Assembly (NCBI RefSeq): GCF_000830985.1
Contig: NZ_CP007151.1
Coordinates: 2,542,001 to 2,606,000 of the forward strand
Direction of reading: 5' to 3'
DNA from: Marinobacter similis
Lineage (GTDB): Bacteria; Pseudomonadota; Gammaproteobacteria; Pseudomonadales; Oleiphilaceae
DNA length: 64,000 nucleotides
Shown: in pieces, positions 52,557 to 60,713 of the stretch
Numbering within the stretch: position 1 is the stretch's first letter
How the letters are laid out: each line of letters begins with the position of its first letter
Position numbers and translations under genes: made by a program
Notes under the pieces: model-generated
Told to the model about the DNA's origin: nothing
Database searches by the model: none
Seen by the model: only the letters and a program-made list of their open reading frames with translations

Positions 52557-52776
52557 TGGCATGCAAATGCAGCCCTGCGAGATTGCCGCCAAAGAACCTG
52601 TCTCCTCGGAAAACCCTTTCACGTCAAAATTTTGCAGCTCGCCCCCGAATTGGTTTAACCTTCCAGTCATACTAAAGGCGTACTCGGAGTCGGTCGCCAA
52701 TCGAAGTTCAATGCAGAGATCCATTTTCCGGTCAAAGATTGCCATTCCAATTGGCCGGTTTGCAGCGGGGCAGTGC

Positions 52777-55467
52777 GTGAAACCTTTCAATGATGGCTGT
52801 GCAGCCAACGACGAATTTCAGTCAGCTAACAGTAATCTGCAGCGAGGTGAACTGGTTCGGGACCTGTTGAGGCAAAGGCTTCAGATCCCGCTGTTGCCGG
52901 TCGATGCATTGGCGCGGCCGGCCCTGGACCAGCTGATTGGCGAAGCGCTCATTCCCCGGGGGGTGCTGTTTGTTGAAGCGCCCTGCGGCTACGGTAAATC
53001 TCATGCCGTGACGGCGGGCCTGCATGCTGCCGACGTTCACCCGGACAGATTTCGCTGGGTAGCGCTGAGTGAGCAGGATAATTCGCCTTCCCGATTTCTG
53101 ACGCTTATTGCTATTGCACTCGACTTGCCGGAGGCCTCCGAGAGTAGCCTGAAGGGTGGGGCAACGTTTTCAGATGCGCTGGCGATGATGCTGGTCACAC
53201 TGGAGCGGCAGCCAGAATCGCCTTCACGGACACTCATTCTCGACAATGTTCAAAACCTTGGTAACCCCGCTGTGGTTGCGTTGCTGCAACAGCTGATGTC
53301 CGATCTTCCGGCCTGTTTGTCGATGGTGCTGCTTTCACGGCGCGCGTTGCCATTTGAAACCCACGGTCTTGAGCTTGAAAACCGTTTCAGTCGTCTGGCC
53401 AGTGAGACCCTGGAGTTCAGCCGATCCGAAACGTTCGAGTTCTACGGCCAGTTGCTGGAATCAAACCAGCTCACCAGTGTGGCCATCGACAATCTGTATG
53501 ACATGACCGAAGGCTGGCCGACGCCGCTCGCCCTTTACCGGCGGGAGCTGGGCCGCCATAGTGAGCTCAAGCCAGTGCAGGAAACCAATAGCGTAGAGTG
53601 TTTTCTGAAAGAATCGGTTCTGGGTAATCTCACCTCTGCGCAACGACGTTCTGTTCGTGTCATGGCGGAGCTTGAGCTGTGTTCTGATGAGTTCTTCCTT
53701 GCATTGGCTCCGGTGATGCCCGAAATAGGTTTTGTGCCGTCCCAGGCTATGGAGCATGGTTTGCCGTTAAAGGCCATGCCCGGTCGAGGACGCTGGTACA
53801 GAATGAATCCTCTGCTGCAGGAATGGCTGAAAGCACCGGTTATGGCCGGGCACGTAGACCGCATGAGTTATGCCAGCCAGTGGTTTGAAGAGCGGGAACA
53901 GTTCCCGGAAGCTTTGAAATACGCTTTACTGGCTGGTGATTCGGAGGCGGTAGTGGCGATCGCCTCAGAGGGGTCAGAAGCTTTACTGCTCGGGCAGGAC
54001 ACTGCCTCCCTGTTGCGGTTACGAAAGAGCCTGCCGAATCAGCTTCTGGAGCGCAGTGCCCGACTCAGAATTGTTTATGGTTGGGTTCATGCCATAGGCG
54101 GACAGTTTCGTCAGGCCAGATCCCTGATTGATGGGCTCGACGCGTCTGATGCTCAGGAGCATGCGGCACGCATCTGCGCGCTGAGAGCGTTTATCCTCCG
54201 GGGAGAAGGCAAGGTAGTACCGGCTTTGGAAATGGCTGACCAGGCCCTGAGTGCAGGTGATTTGTCCACTCAGGGGCAGCTGGTTACCCAGATGGTGAGA
54301 TCAAGCGCATTGTGTGCCTGTGGCCGCTTCACGGAGGCGAGAGATGCCAATCGCGCCGCAGCACGTCTTGCTCGGGAAGCGGGCGATGCGGGCTCGGAGG
54401 CGCTGGCGGTATACGCCCATGCCAGAATTGAGCTGGGTAAGGGGGCGTTAAAGCATGCGGAGCAGCTATTGCGTACCGGGCTGGATACCGCGATGCACGA
54501 ACTGGCAAGGCCGGCCAAGATCGGTGAAACCCGGCTGCAGCTGAATCTGGTGCTGGTGTTGTGGCATCAGGGTCGAGACACAGAGGCTGACCGTTTGCTG
54601 GTCACGTGCGGTCGTCATGCCGAGCGTACCCGTGACCTTGGGTTGCTGTTGGCAATGTCTGTTCGCGTTCTGATGTGTCGAGCGGCAGGCCGGCTGAATG
54701 ATGCGTTCGTCTGGATCGGTCGTGCCGAACGCACCATGCACGCCTGGCAGGTGGATGAAACCCTGTTTGTTCCCGTGCTGGAAGCACTCAAGGCCAGTTG
54801 CTGGTTGGCCCAGAATCAGGTGGATAGTGCCGCTCAGGCGGTCGCCAAGCTGGAGCCTTATCGTCAGGCGGGCTGTGTGCCGGAACTTTTCCCGATGATG
54901 CCTGGGCTATTGGACTGCATGGACGTCCGGGTGGCTCTGGCACGCGGCGACAGCGTACGTGCCCGCGAAACCCTGACGGGCATTCGGGAGCGTTATGAGG
55001 CGGTGATTCCGTGGGGAGTGGAATTGCACATTCGATTGCTGGAGGCAGTGCTCGCCCAGGAAGAGAAGGGGCTTAGCGCAGCGCAAAAGATCCTGGCTTC
55101 GGTGGTCGCCGAAGCATCGCGGGAGCACTTCATCAGTCCGTTTGCGGAGCTCCAGAATGAACTTCGGGACCTGATGACAAAAGGGTTCGCCCAGATCGCG
55201 AATGGGCCGTTTAAGGACTCCCTGGGTCGCTTGTACCGCATTCAGCCTGAAACGGAGTCCGCTGAGGCACTGGCGGAGCCAATCAGTGATCGGGAGCAGG
55301 GTGTTCTGGAGCTGATTGCGAAAGGGCTGTCGAACCAGGAAATTGCTGACAAGCTTCATATTTCGCTGCACACGGTCAAAACCCACGCGCGCAGAATTAA
55401 CGCCAAGCTGGCAGTGAGGTCGCGTACTCAGGCTATTGTCCGGGCAAGGGAGCTGGGGCTGCTTTAA
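52777..55467 (+). CDS. MalT-type LuxR-family transcriptional regulator
   Basis: Large STAND-type regulator of about 896 residues. The N-terminal NTPase has the P-loop VEAPCGYGKSHAVTA and a Walker B-like TLILDNVQNL, with the arginine-rich sensor region FSRLASETLEFSRSET. A TPR-like helical middle of about 400 residues follows. The C-terminal LuxR HTH is SDREQGVLELIAKGLSNQEI and DKLHISLHTVKTHARRINAK. The frame is open from 52561, but the first 72 codons do not look like the family N-terminus and overlap the terminator-proximal leader, so I chose GTG 52777. It is next to the DUF1302-DUF1329 operon and probably controls it; the inducer is unknown. Confidence 0.88.
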   Translation: MKPFNDGCAANDEFQSANSNLQRGELVRDLLRQRLQIPLLPVDALARPALDQLIGEALIPRGVLFVEAPCGYGKSHAVTAGLHAADVHPDRFRWVALSEQDNSPSRFLTLIAIALDLPEASESSLKGGATFSDALAMMLVTLERQPESPSRTLILDNVQNLGNPAVVALLQQLMSDLPACLSMVLLSRRALPFETHGLELENRFSRLASETLEFSRSETFEFYGQLLESNQLTSVAIDNLYDMTEGWPTPLALYRRELGRHSELKPVQETNSVECFLKESVLGNLTSAQRRSVRVMAELELCSDEFFLALAPVMPEIGFVPSQAMEHGLPLKAMPGRGRWYRMNPLLQEWLKAPVMAGHVDRMSYASQWFEEREQFPEALKYALLAGDSEAVVAIASEGSEALLLGQDTASLLRLRKSLPNQLLERSARLRIVYGWVHAIGGQFRQARSLIDGLDASDAQEHAARICALRAFILRGEGKVVPALEMADQALSAGDLSTQGQLVTQMVRSSALCACGRFTEARDANRAAARLAREAGDAGSEALAVYAHARIELGKGALKHAEQLLRTGLDTAMHELARPAKIGETRLQLNLVLVLWHQGRDTEADRLLVTCGRHAERTRDLGLLLAMSVRVLMCRAAGRLNDAFVWIGRAERTMHAWQVDETLFVPVLEALKASCWLAQNQVDSAAQAVAKLEPYRQAGCVPELFPMMPGLLDCMDVRVALARGDSVRARETLTGIRERYEAVIPWGVELHIRLLEAVLAQEEKGLSAAQKILASVVAEASREHFISPFAELQNELRDLMTKGFAQIANGPFKDSLGRLYRIQPETESAEALAEPISDREQGVLELIAKGLSNQEIADKLHISLHTVKTHARRINAKLAVRSRTQAIVRARELGLL

Positions 55468-55473
55468 CTCTGC

Positions 55474-56367
55474 CTAGCCGGGTTTCAAGGCTTCGATACG
55501 GGCATCCTTGTCGGCCCAGAGCTCACTGATCCATCGCTGAAAATCTTTGCGCATTTCGCGGTCGTTCTCGTAATCCATGCCCAGAAAGCGAGGCGGGATT
55601 TCCCGTGTGCGCACATCGATAACGATGTGACGGATGCGTCCGCATAGATAGTCCCAGAAGCCTGCCTTGCCATCCGGATAGACGATCGTGACGTCCAGCA
55701 TGGTGTGAATGATCTCACCCATAGCCTGCAGGACGAAGGCGGTGCCTCCTGCACGTGGTTTCAGAAGATGCTTGTACGGTGAGCCCTGGTGCTGGTGTTT
55801 TTCAAGGGTAAATCGAGTACCTTCCATGAAATTGAACACCGTTACCGGCGTGTGGCGGAACTTTTCACAGGCGGCCTGGGTTGCTGCGACGTCCTTGCCT
55901 TTAAGTTCCGGCCGTTTGGCAATCTGCTCTTTGGTATGGCGATGCATGAACGGAAAATCCAGCGCCCACCAGGCAACCCCCAAAAACGGCACCCAGATCA
56001 GTTCCTTTTTGAGAAAAAACTTCAGTAACGGGATACGGCTGTTCAATACGTACTGAATGGCCGGGATGTCCGCCCAGCTTTGATGGTTGCAGGTGACAAA
56101 ATACCAGTGTTCAGGGCTGAGCTTTTCCACGCCCCGCACATCCCACTTCACCTGATGCAGCGTGTCCATCAGCAAGTTATTAAATCCGATCCAGATCCAG
56201 GCAATCCGGTTCAGCACAACCGTGCAGGACTTTCTTACAGGTACGACGGGTAAAACCAGCTTGCCGATCGCGAACAGCAGCAGAACTGGAAAGAGCACCA
56301 GGGTGTTGCTCAGGATGAGTAGTGCCGCCAGGGTTCCTTTCAGCGGCGCAGGCAAAAAGTGAAGCAT
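55474..56367 (-). CDS. PlsC-family acyltransferase (YihG-like)
   Basis: Membrane-bound 1-acyl-glycerol-3-phosphate acyltransferase-like protein, 297 residues. Two N-terminal hydrophobic segments (LAALLILSNTLVLFPVLLLF) precede the HX4D catalytic motif CNHQSWADIPAI and the substrate motif VFNFMEGTRFTLEKHQ. The pattern is closest to E. coli YihG, which affects lysophosphatidic-acid acylation and fatty-acid composition. Its stop lies 6 bp from the LuxR-gene stop (convergent) with no terminator between. Confidence 0.9.
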   Translation of the reverse strand: MLHFLPAPLKGTLAALLILSNTLVLFPVLLLFAIGKLVLPVVPVRKSCTVVLNRIAWIWIGFNNLLMDTLHQVKWDVRGVEKLSPEHWYFVTCNHQSWADIPAIQYVLNSRIPLLKFFLKKELIWVPFLGVAWWALDFPFMHRHTKEQIAKRPELKGKDVAATQAACEKFRHTPVTVFNFMEGTRFTLEKHQHQGSPYKHLLKPRAGGTAFVLQAMGEIIHTMLDVTIVYPDGKAGFWDYLCGRIRHIVIDVRTREIPPRFLGMDYENDREMRKDFQRWISELWADKDARIEALKPG

Positions 56368-56405
56368 TCCGGAATGTCTCTGGAGTTAGGTTTTTGTTAG
56401 TGAAC

Positions 56406-57331
56406 TCAGCCGTCACTCGGCTCCGTGCCAGCCGTTTTCTGGCCGGGCAGGAGTGTAGCTTCCGGTGTCGCCGTGGCCAGCTGCTGAAGGCGATCCGGGG
56501 TCATGTCGCGGATCACCTCCCGAAAATCATCATCGTAGTAGGACAGGTTGTTGTAATGGATCATCGCCCGGATTTCTTCAACGTAGTCCTGACCACGTTC
56601 GGAGTACCCGAGTAACCCACCAGCCAGTTCAGGGCCGGAGAGGGGATCGTTGCCTCGACGGTCCTGAAGCCGAATATCCCGGAGCTCCTGATACGTCGGG
56701 TGCCGGTTCAGGTTCTGGATGTATGCCCGTACCGAACGGAAGGGTGAGGAGAACTTTGCCACTTCGTGGTTCGCCCCTTCCTCCCGACTCCGCGGGACCA
56801 GTCCACAACCTTTTGAGAAGCACCACTGGCCGAACAGGTTGTAGCCCTTGGTGGCAAAGCGGGATGTGCCCCAGGCAGACTCATTGGCGGCCTGGGCGAG
56901 AATCAGGGATGGTGGAATGACGTCCAGACGTTTACGCAGCAGCGCAAACTGTTCCTTGCTGCCTGGCTCGGCGTCGATTCGCAGCCGATCAGCGTGACCA
57001 TTCAGCCACTGCAGTTCATCTTCAGACAGTTCAGGTTTCTGGGCCAGACTTTGCAGGTAATCCCGTTCGATCAGAATCCGGGAATTGGCCAGCAAAATAC
57101 GCGGGTATAGATACGAGAAAAAGGCGGCTTTTTTCTCTGTGGTGTCACTGTAGCTGGTGAAGTCGGGCAGGCCCTGATGCGCCCATTTTGGTAGTGCCGG
57201 CAGGGATGTCAGCGGCAGCTCCGAGCCTGAATGCCCGTCGTCCATGTTGGCAGGGGGCACATAGAAACCACCCCCACGGCAAATGCAATTAGCGGGAGAA
57301 AGAGCAACAGACCACGTTTGGCGGCAGACAT
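56406..57331 (-). CDS. Bax-like glucosaminidase (frameshifted near N-terminus)
   Basis: Peptidoglycan N-acetylglucosaminidase-family protein resembling E. coli Bax. The catalytic domain includes IPPSLILAQAANESAWGTSR (likely catalytic Glu), FATKGYNLFGQWCF and YIQNLNRHPTYQELRDIR. ATG 57331 (MSAAKRGLLLFLPLIAFAVG) gives a membrane anchor or signal with GAGAGG just upstream. The frame breaks near 57263, and one added T (TCTATG to TCTTATG) joins GVVS to YVPPANMDDGHS, giving 308 residues. Without the repair the protein would lack its export signal. It is followed by the acyltransferase gene on the same strand. Confidence 0.88.
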
Positions 57332-57429
57332 AAAACCTCTCGTCACGAACGATATGCCAACGATTATAACAGGTTATACGCTGCCGTCTGCCAGTCGGGT
57401 CAGCGCCTTCAGGAACAGGGCTTTTCGGC

Positions 57430-59664
57430 TCATGAGGGCTCTGGAATTCGCGTTGCCAGCACCAGACCTATTTGTTCTTCACCCGCCTGAGTAGCCCTGA
57501 GGCGCAGGTAGAACTGAGTTTGGTCGTCGGTGAAGAAACCGTCCAGGTTGAGGTTGGCATTGGAACTGGAACTGGTAAACAGCACCTGACCATCGCTCAG
57601 GTCGGAGTAGGTGAGGGCAATGTCGGCAGATTCCTGGAGCTCCGGCGCAGAGACCGTTTCATCGCTCACCGAGTGGGAAACGTTTAAAGTGCGAGGTGTC
57701 AGAGTAGCTGTGCTGCCTGACGTAATGGTGAGAATTGAATTCTCGAAGTGGGCCAGGGTGTTACGGTCGTTCTCCAGCCCAAGGCGAACACCTTGCAGTC
57801 TGAAGCGGCCGCTGGCCGGTGCGGGCGAGCCGGTTTGGGCGGCTGCGATGAGCAGGCCGTCTCCTCCAGGGCTTCCGTTCAGGTTGAACGCCAGCAGATC
57901 ACCGTCGGGATTGCTGGCGCCGACACCGATGTCCGGCTGCTGAAAAGATCCTGAGGCATCGTCTTCGTCCAGGTTCAGTCGGCCAATGTTTTGGTCACAA
58001 TCACTGAGCCGGGCGGTGCGGGAGCTCAGGGTCCAAGGCGTGAGCAGAACATCAGCGCTTGAGGACACGCCGCCGCCGGAGCCTCTTTGGATCTGTTGGA
58101 TAGTTTGGTTTTGGGTGATGGTTGCGGTAGCCCGGCCATCCTCCGCTGCGCCGTCCACTGCAATGTTCCAGGTGCCCAGGCCGGATTCAAAGGCGACCGG
58201 CACGGAGCCCTCGCCCCTTTCTCCTTCAGTGAACTGCAGAGCAAGGTACACGACGTTGAGCTCCCTGCCATTGAGCGTGTCCAGTTTGAAGTCCAGCTCC
58301 CGTAACAGGTCAATCTCCAATACCGACAGGTAGTGATCTTCAACGGTCTCTTTGCGTTTTAGTTCTTCGCCGGCTTCTTCGAGTTCGATGGCTTTACCGG
58401 CGCTGAAGTAGCCGCTGATAACCCGGTCCGGGCCGACGGTCTCGGACACCGGGGGAGACGTGTAGGCATCAAGGTAATAGGGGTTGCGGGTCCAACCGAG
58501 AGTTTTGGACGTGCCTCGCCCTGTGATGCTCTGGTAAAGCGCTCGACCTGCCAAAAGTCGGGAATCGTCCAGTAGTGTGGCGGCACCGGGAGATGAAGCG
58601 TGGGTGTTGAGTGACCATTGATCTGAGCCGCGCAGGAAGAAGTTGTTGCCAGCCTGATGAATGAGCGCTTCACGCTCGTAGGGGATGTCGCTGGCGAGCG
58701 ATGTCACCTTTATGTTGAAGGCATCGAAACTGGTCAGTGTAAGTGCCGGATAGACGTAGCCGACGCCGTTGATGTCCTCTAGCCGTTCTTCTTTAGCAAG
58801 GCGAACACCCCATTGGCCGGAGTTTGTCAGTGAGCTCTCGAGGGACGTCTGGCCCAACTCAACGCCAAAAAACACCGCATTGTAATCTGCCGAGGTGGCG
58901 CTGATCTTGCCAGAGGAAGTTTCATCGAGCAGGGCATAGTCAGCCATGGCCGCAACGTAGTTGGAAAAATCACCACGATCAGAGAGTGTCGTAAGAGCGA
59001 GATTCAGGTCTGCGTCGGATGAGATATCGATTTCGAAATCGTGCACCTGGTCAGCAAGGGTCGACCACACGTATTTATTCAGGCAAAGCTGACCACCGGC
59101 GTCTGCTACACAGTCCAGAATGCCTTGTAGCTGGCTTTCGCTGTATTCGGCGAGGGTGTTGCGAACCAGGTATTCGGAAAAAGGATTGATCTTCACATCG
59201 CGGTCGGCGTCGGCTGCCAGGGCTCGCATCACAGTGTTGTTGTAACTGGCCTCAATGATGATATCGGGGCGCAGGGGCTGCCCCTCGTCAAAGCCAATAA
59301 CGCTAAAGCCGTTGTCATCGGTGCGTATGGACACCGGAACTGCCCCCAGGTTCTGGAGTGACGTGTTGGTGGTGTACACCTGCACCCGATCAGGCTGAAC
59401 AATTCTTAAATTTCGCCTGGTGAGTTCGGCGTCCGGTGCCACTCCGCCGGGGACTTCCATGGTAATCCGGACTTCGTTGGCGGCTAGACCGCTACTGTTA
59501 CTGGAATCACCAGTGCTGGCGGAACTGAAATCGTTGACAGGATTTTGTCCGCCGGAAAAATCATTGGGGTTGCCCCTTACATCACGTATGGCATCGTCGC
59601 CACCGCTGCAGCCCATAAGAGCGGTAAATGCTGCGTAAAAAGCGAGCCGCGATTTCAGTCGCAT
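57430..59664 (-). CDS. Large lipoprotein of unknown function
   Basis: A 744-residue protein with a lipoprotein signal and lipobox LMGCSGG. A Gly/Ser/Asn-rich linker of about 40 residues (NDFSSASTGDSSNSSG) follows, then a beta-rich body. Residues about 70-110 (VRITMEVPGGVAPDAELTRR; VPVSIRTDDNGFSVIGFDEG) look like a carboxypeptidase-regulatory/Ig-like beta domain. Two cysteines, in ILDCVADAGGQLCLNKY, could form a disulphide. I recognise no catalytic motif and no named family. It starts just upstream of the bidirectional terminator at 59738, so it is its own transcription unit. It could be a cell-surface or outer-membrane-anchored protein. Confidence 0.75.
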   Translation of the reverse strand: MRLKSRLAFYAAFTALMGCSGGDDAIRDVRGNPNDFSGGQNPVNDFSSASTGDSSNSSGLAANEVRITMEVPGGVAPDAELTRRNLRIVQPDRVQVYTTNTSLQNLGAVPVSIRTDDNGFSVIGFDEGQPLRPDIIIEASYNNTVMRALAADADRDVKINPFSEYLVRNTLAEYSESQLQGILDCVADAGGQLCLNKYVWSTLADQVHDFEIDISSDADLNLALTTLSDRGDFSNYVAAMADYALLDETSSGKISATSADYNAVFFGVELGQTSLESSLTNSGQWGVRLAKEERLEDINGVGYVYPALTLTSFDAFNIKVTSLASDIPYEREALIHQAGNNFFLRGSDQWSLNTHASSPGAATLLDDSRLLAGRALYQSITGRGTSKTLGWTRNPYYLDAYTSPPVSETVGPDRVISGYFSAGKAIELEEAGEELKRKETVEDHYLSVLEIDLLRELDFKLDTLNGRELNVVYLALQFTEGERGEGSVPVAFESGLGTWNIAVDGAAEDGRATATITQNQTIQQIQRGSGGGVSSSADVLLTPWTLSSRTARLSDCDQNIGRLNLDEDDASGSFQQPDIGVGASNPDGDLLAFNLNGSPGGDGLLIAAAQTGSPAPASGRFRLQGVRLGLENDRNTLAHFENSILTITSGSTATLTPRTLNVSHSVSDETVSAPELQESADIALTYSDLSDGQVLFTSSSSNANLNLDGFFTDDQTQFYLRLRATQAGEEQIGLVLATRIPEPS

Positions 59665-59737
59665 ACCTGACTATCCCCACCGAAAATTCAGGCGTTCAGT
59701 CTATCAGTGGGGAAACTGACAAAGCGTGAGATGGCAC

Positions 59738-59768
59738 GAAAAAAGGCGCCCAAGTGGGCGCCTTTTTC
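59738..59768. terminator. Bidirectional intrinsic terminator downstream of yfaZ
   Basis: AAAAAAGGCGCCC, AAGT, GGGCGCCTTTTTC: a perfect stem with an A-run and a T-run, so it works on both strands. On minus it ends yfaZ transcription before the large lipoprotein gene. Confidence 0.88.
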
Positions 59769-59804
59769 ATTTTCGTGACCCTGATGCTGGGTCAGATCGG
59801 AAGA

Positions 59805-60365
59805 TCAGAAGAAGATCTTCATGCCTGCCATAACGCCTTCATCCAGATTGACGTCGCCACGCAGCGGACGGTCAAGATCGGTGTTCAGGTAGCGATAGCC
59901 GGCAAAAACCTCGGCGTTGCGGATCACCCGATAGCTGACCCGAAGTTCCAGGCTGGTCAGGTCGTCGGAGTCACCAAAGGCCAGGATGCTCGGTGCGTAG
60001 TGCAGGCCGCCGGTGAATGACAGGCCGGGTACTTTGGGGACGTTCAGGGTTGCGAAGCCACCCAGTGCAACGGCGCCGCCGTCCAGCTCATCGGCATCCC
60101 AACCGATGGCACGCATGCCGATACCGGCAGTGGTCGGCAGGTTGCCGATTGCGGTACGGCCCTGAGCGTGAAAATCCAGGTTCAGGATGTCCAAACCACC
60201 TTCACGGTAGGTGTAGCCTGTTCCCAGTTGCAGTTCGTCGTTGCTGCCCAGGAAGTTTACCTGGCCTTTGACTGAGTCGTTAGTGAGACTCAGGTCGACA
60301 TCGCCGGCAAACGCCGGAGCTGCAGCGAGAGACAGAACCATCAGGGAAATACGGGACGCTTTCAT
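59805..60365 (-). CDS. yfaZ: YfaZ-family outer membrane protein
   Basis: Small predicted outer-membrane beta-barrel of 186 residues. The signal peptide (MKASRISLMVLSLAAAPAFA) is followed by GDVDLSLTNDSVKGQVNFLG and strands such as AEVFAGYRYLNTDLDRPLRG, ending in MKIFF with the terminal Phe typical of outer-membrane proteins. It matches YfaZ-type proteins, whose function is unknown. It has a good promoter 60403-60431 and a strong terminator, so it is expressed alone. Confidence 0.82.
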   Translation of the reverse strand: MKASRISLMVLSLAAAPAFAGDVDLSLTNDSVKGQVNFLGSNDELQLGTGYTYREGGLDILNLDFHAQGRTAIGNLPTTAGIGMRAIGWDADELDGGAVALGGFATLNVPKVPGLSFTGGLHYAPSILAFGDSDDLTSLELRVSYRVIRNAEVFAGYRYLNTDLDRPLRGDVNLDEGVMAGMKIFF

Positions 60366-60402
60366 GCATGCACCTTTCGTAAGTGATTAAAAAAGTTGGG
60401 GT

Positions 60403-60431
60403 ATGGTAACGGGCCGACCCCGGGCACTCAA
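60403..60431 (-). promoter_or_regulatory. Sigma-70 promoter for yfaZ
   Basis: On minus: TTGAGT (-35, 60426-60431), a 17-nt spacer and TACCAT (-10, 60403-60408), about 38 nt upstream of the ATG. Confidence 0.5.
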
Positions 60432-60477
60432 CTTAAAAGGTGGTAAGCCGCGTTTAATCTGGCGCTTGATAGACTAT

Positions 60478-60666
60478 TCAGTGACGGGTTTCTTCGCCAC
60501 CCTGGTCGAGATCGTCCGGCGAGACGTTCTCGGCGGGAACCCGGTACTCTTCATTGGCCCAGGCGCCGAGGTCGATGAGCTTGCAGCGCTCCGAACAGAA
60601 CGGGCGGAACGGATTGGATTCGGTCCATTCCACGGTTTTTTTGCAGGTGGGGCATTCAACGTTCAT
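60478..60666 (-). CDS. yacG: DNA gyrase inhibitor YacG
   Basis: Zinc-finger protein of 62 residues that in E. coli binds GyrB and inhibits gyrase. Four cysteines are arranged as C-X2-C (ECPTCKK) then [20 protein letters not shown], the YacG signature. ATG at 60666 ([10 protein letters not shown]). It normally sits with coaE and pilD; here it follows the hybrid kinase on the same strand, and no coaE is in the window. The tail is acidic ([13 protein letters not shown]). Confidence 0.92.
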   Translation of the reverse strand: MNVECPTCKKTVEWTESNPFRPFCSERCKLIDLGAWANEEYRVPAENVSPDDLDQGGEETRH

Positions 60667-60713
60667 GGTTGCCTTTGACGCTCGTATAACTGTAACTGTT
60701 GCCAGCAATCTGC

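Noticed and set aside
52561..52776. N-terminal extension of the LuxR-type regulator (72 codons from 52561)
   Set aside because: The open frame starts right after the upstream terminator, its residues do not resemble the family N-terminus, and GTG 52777 gives the expected start.
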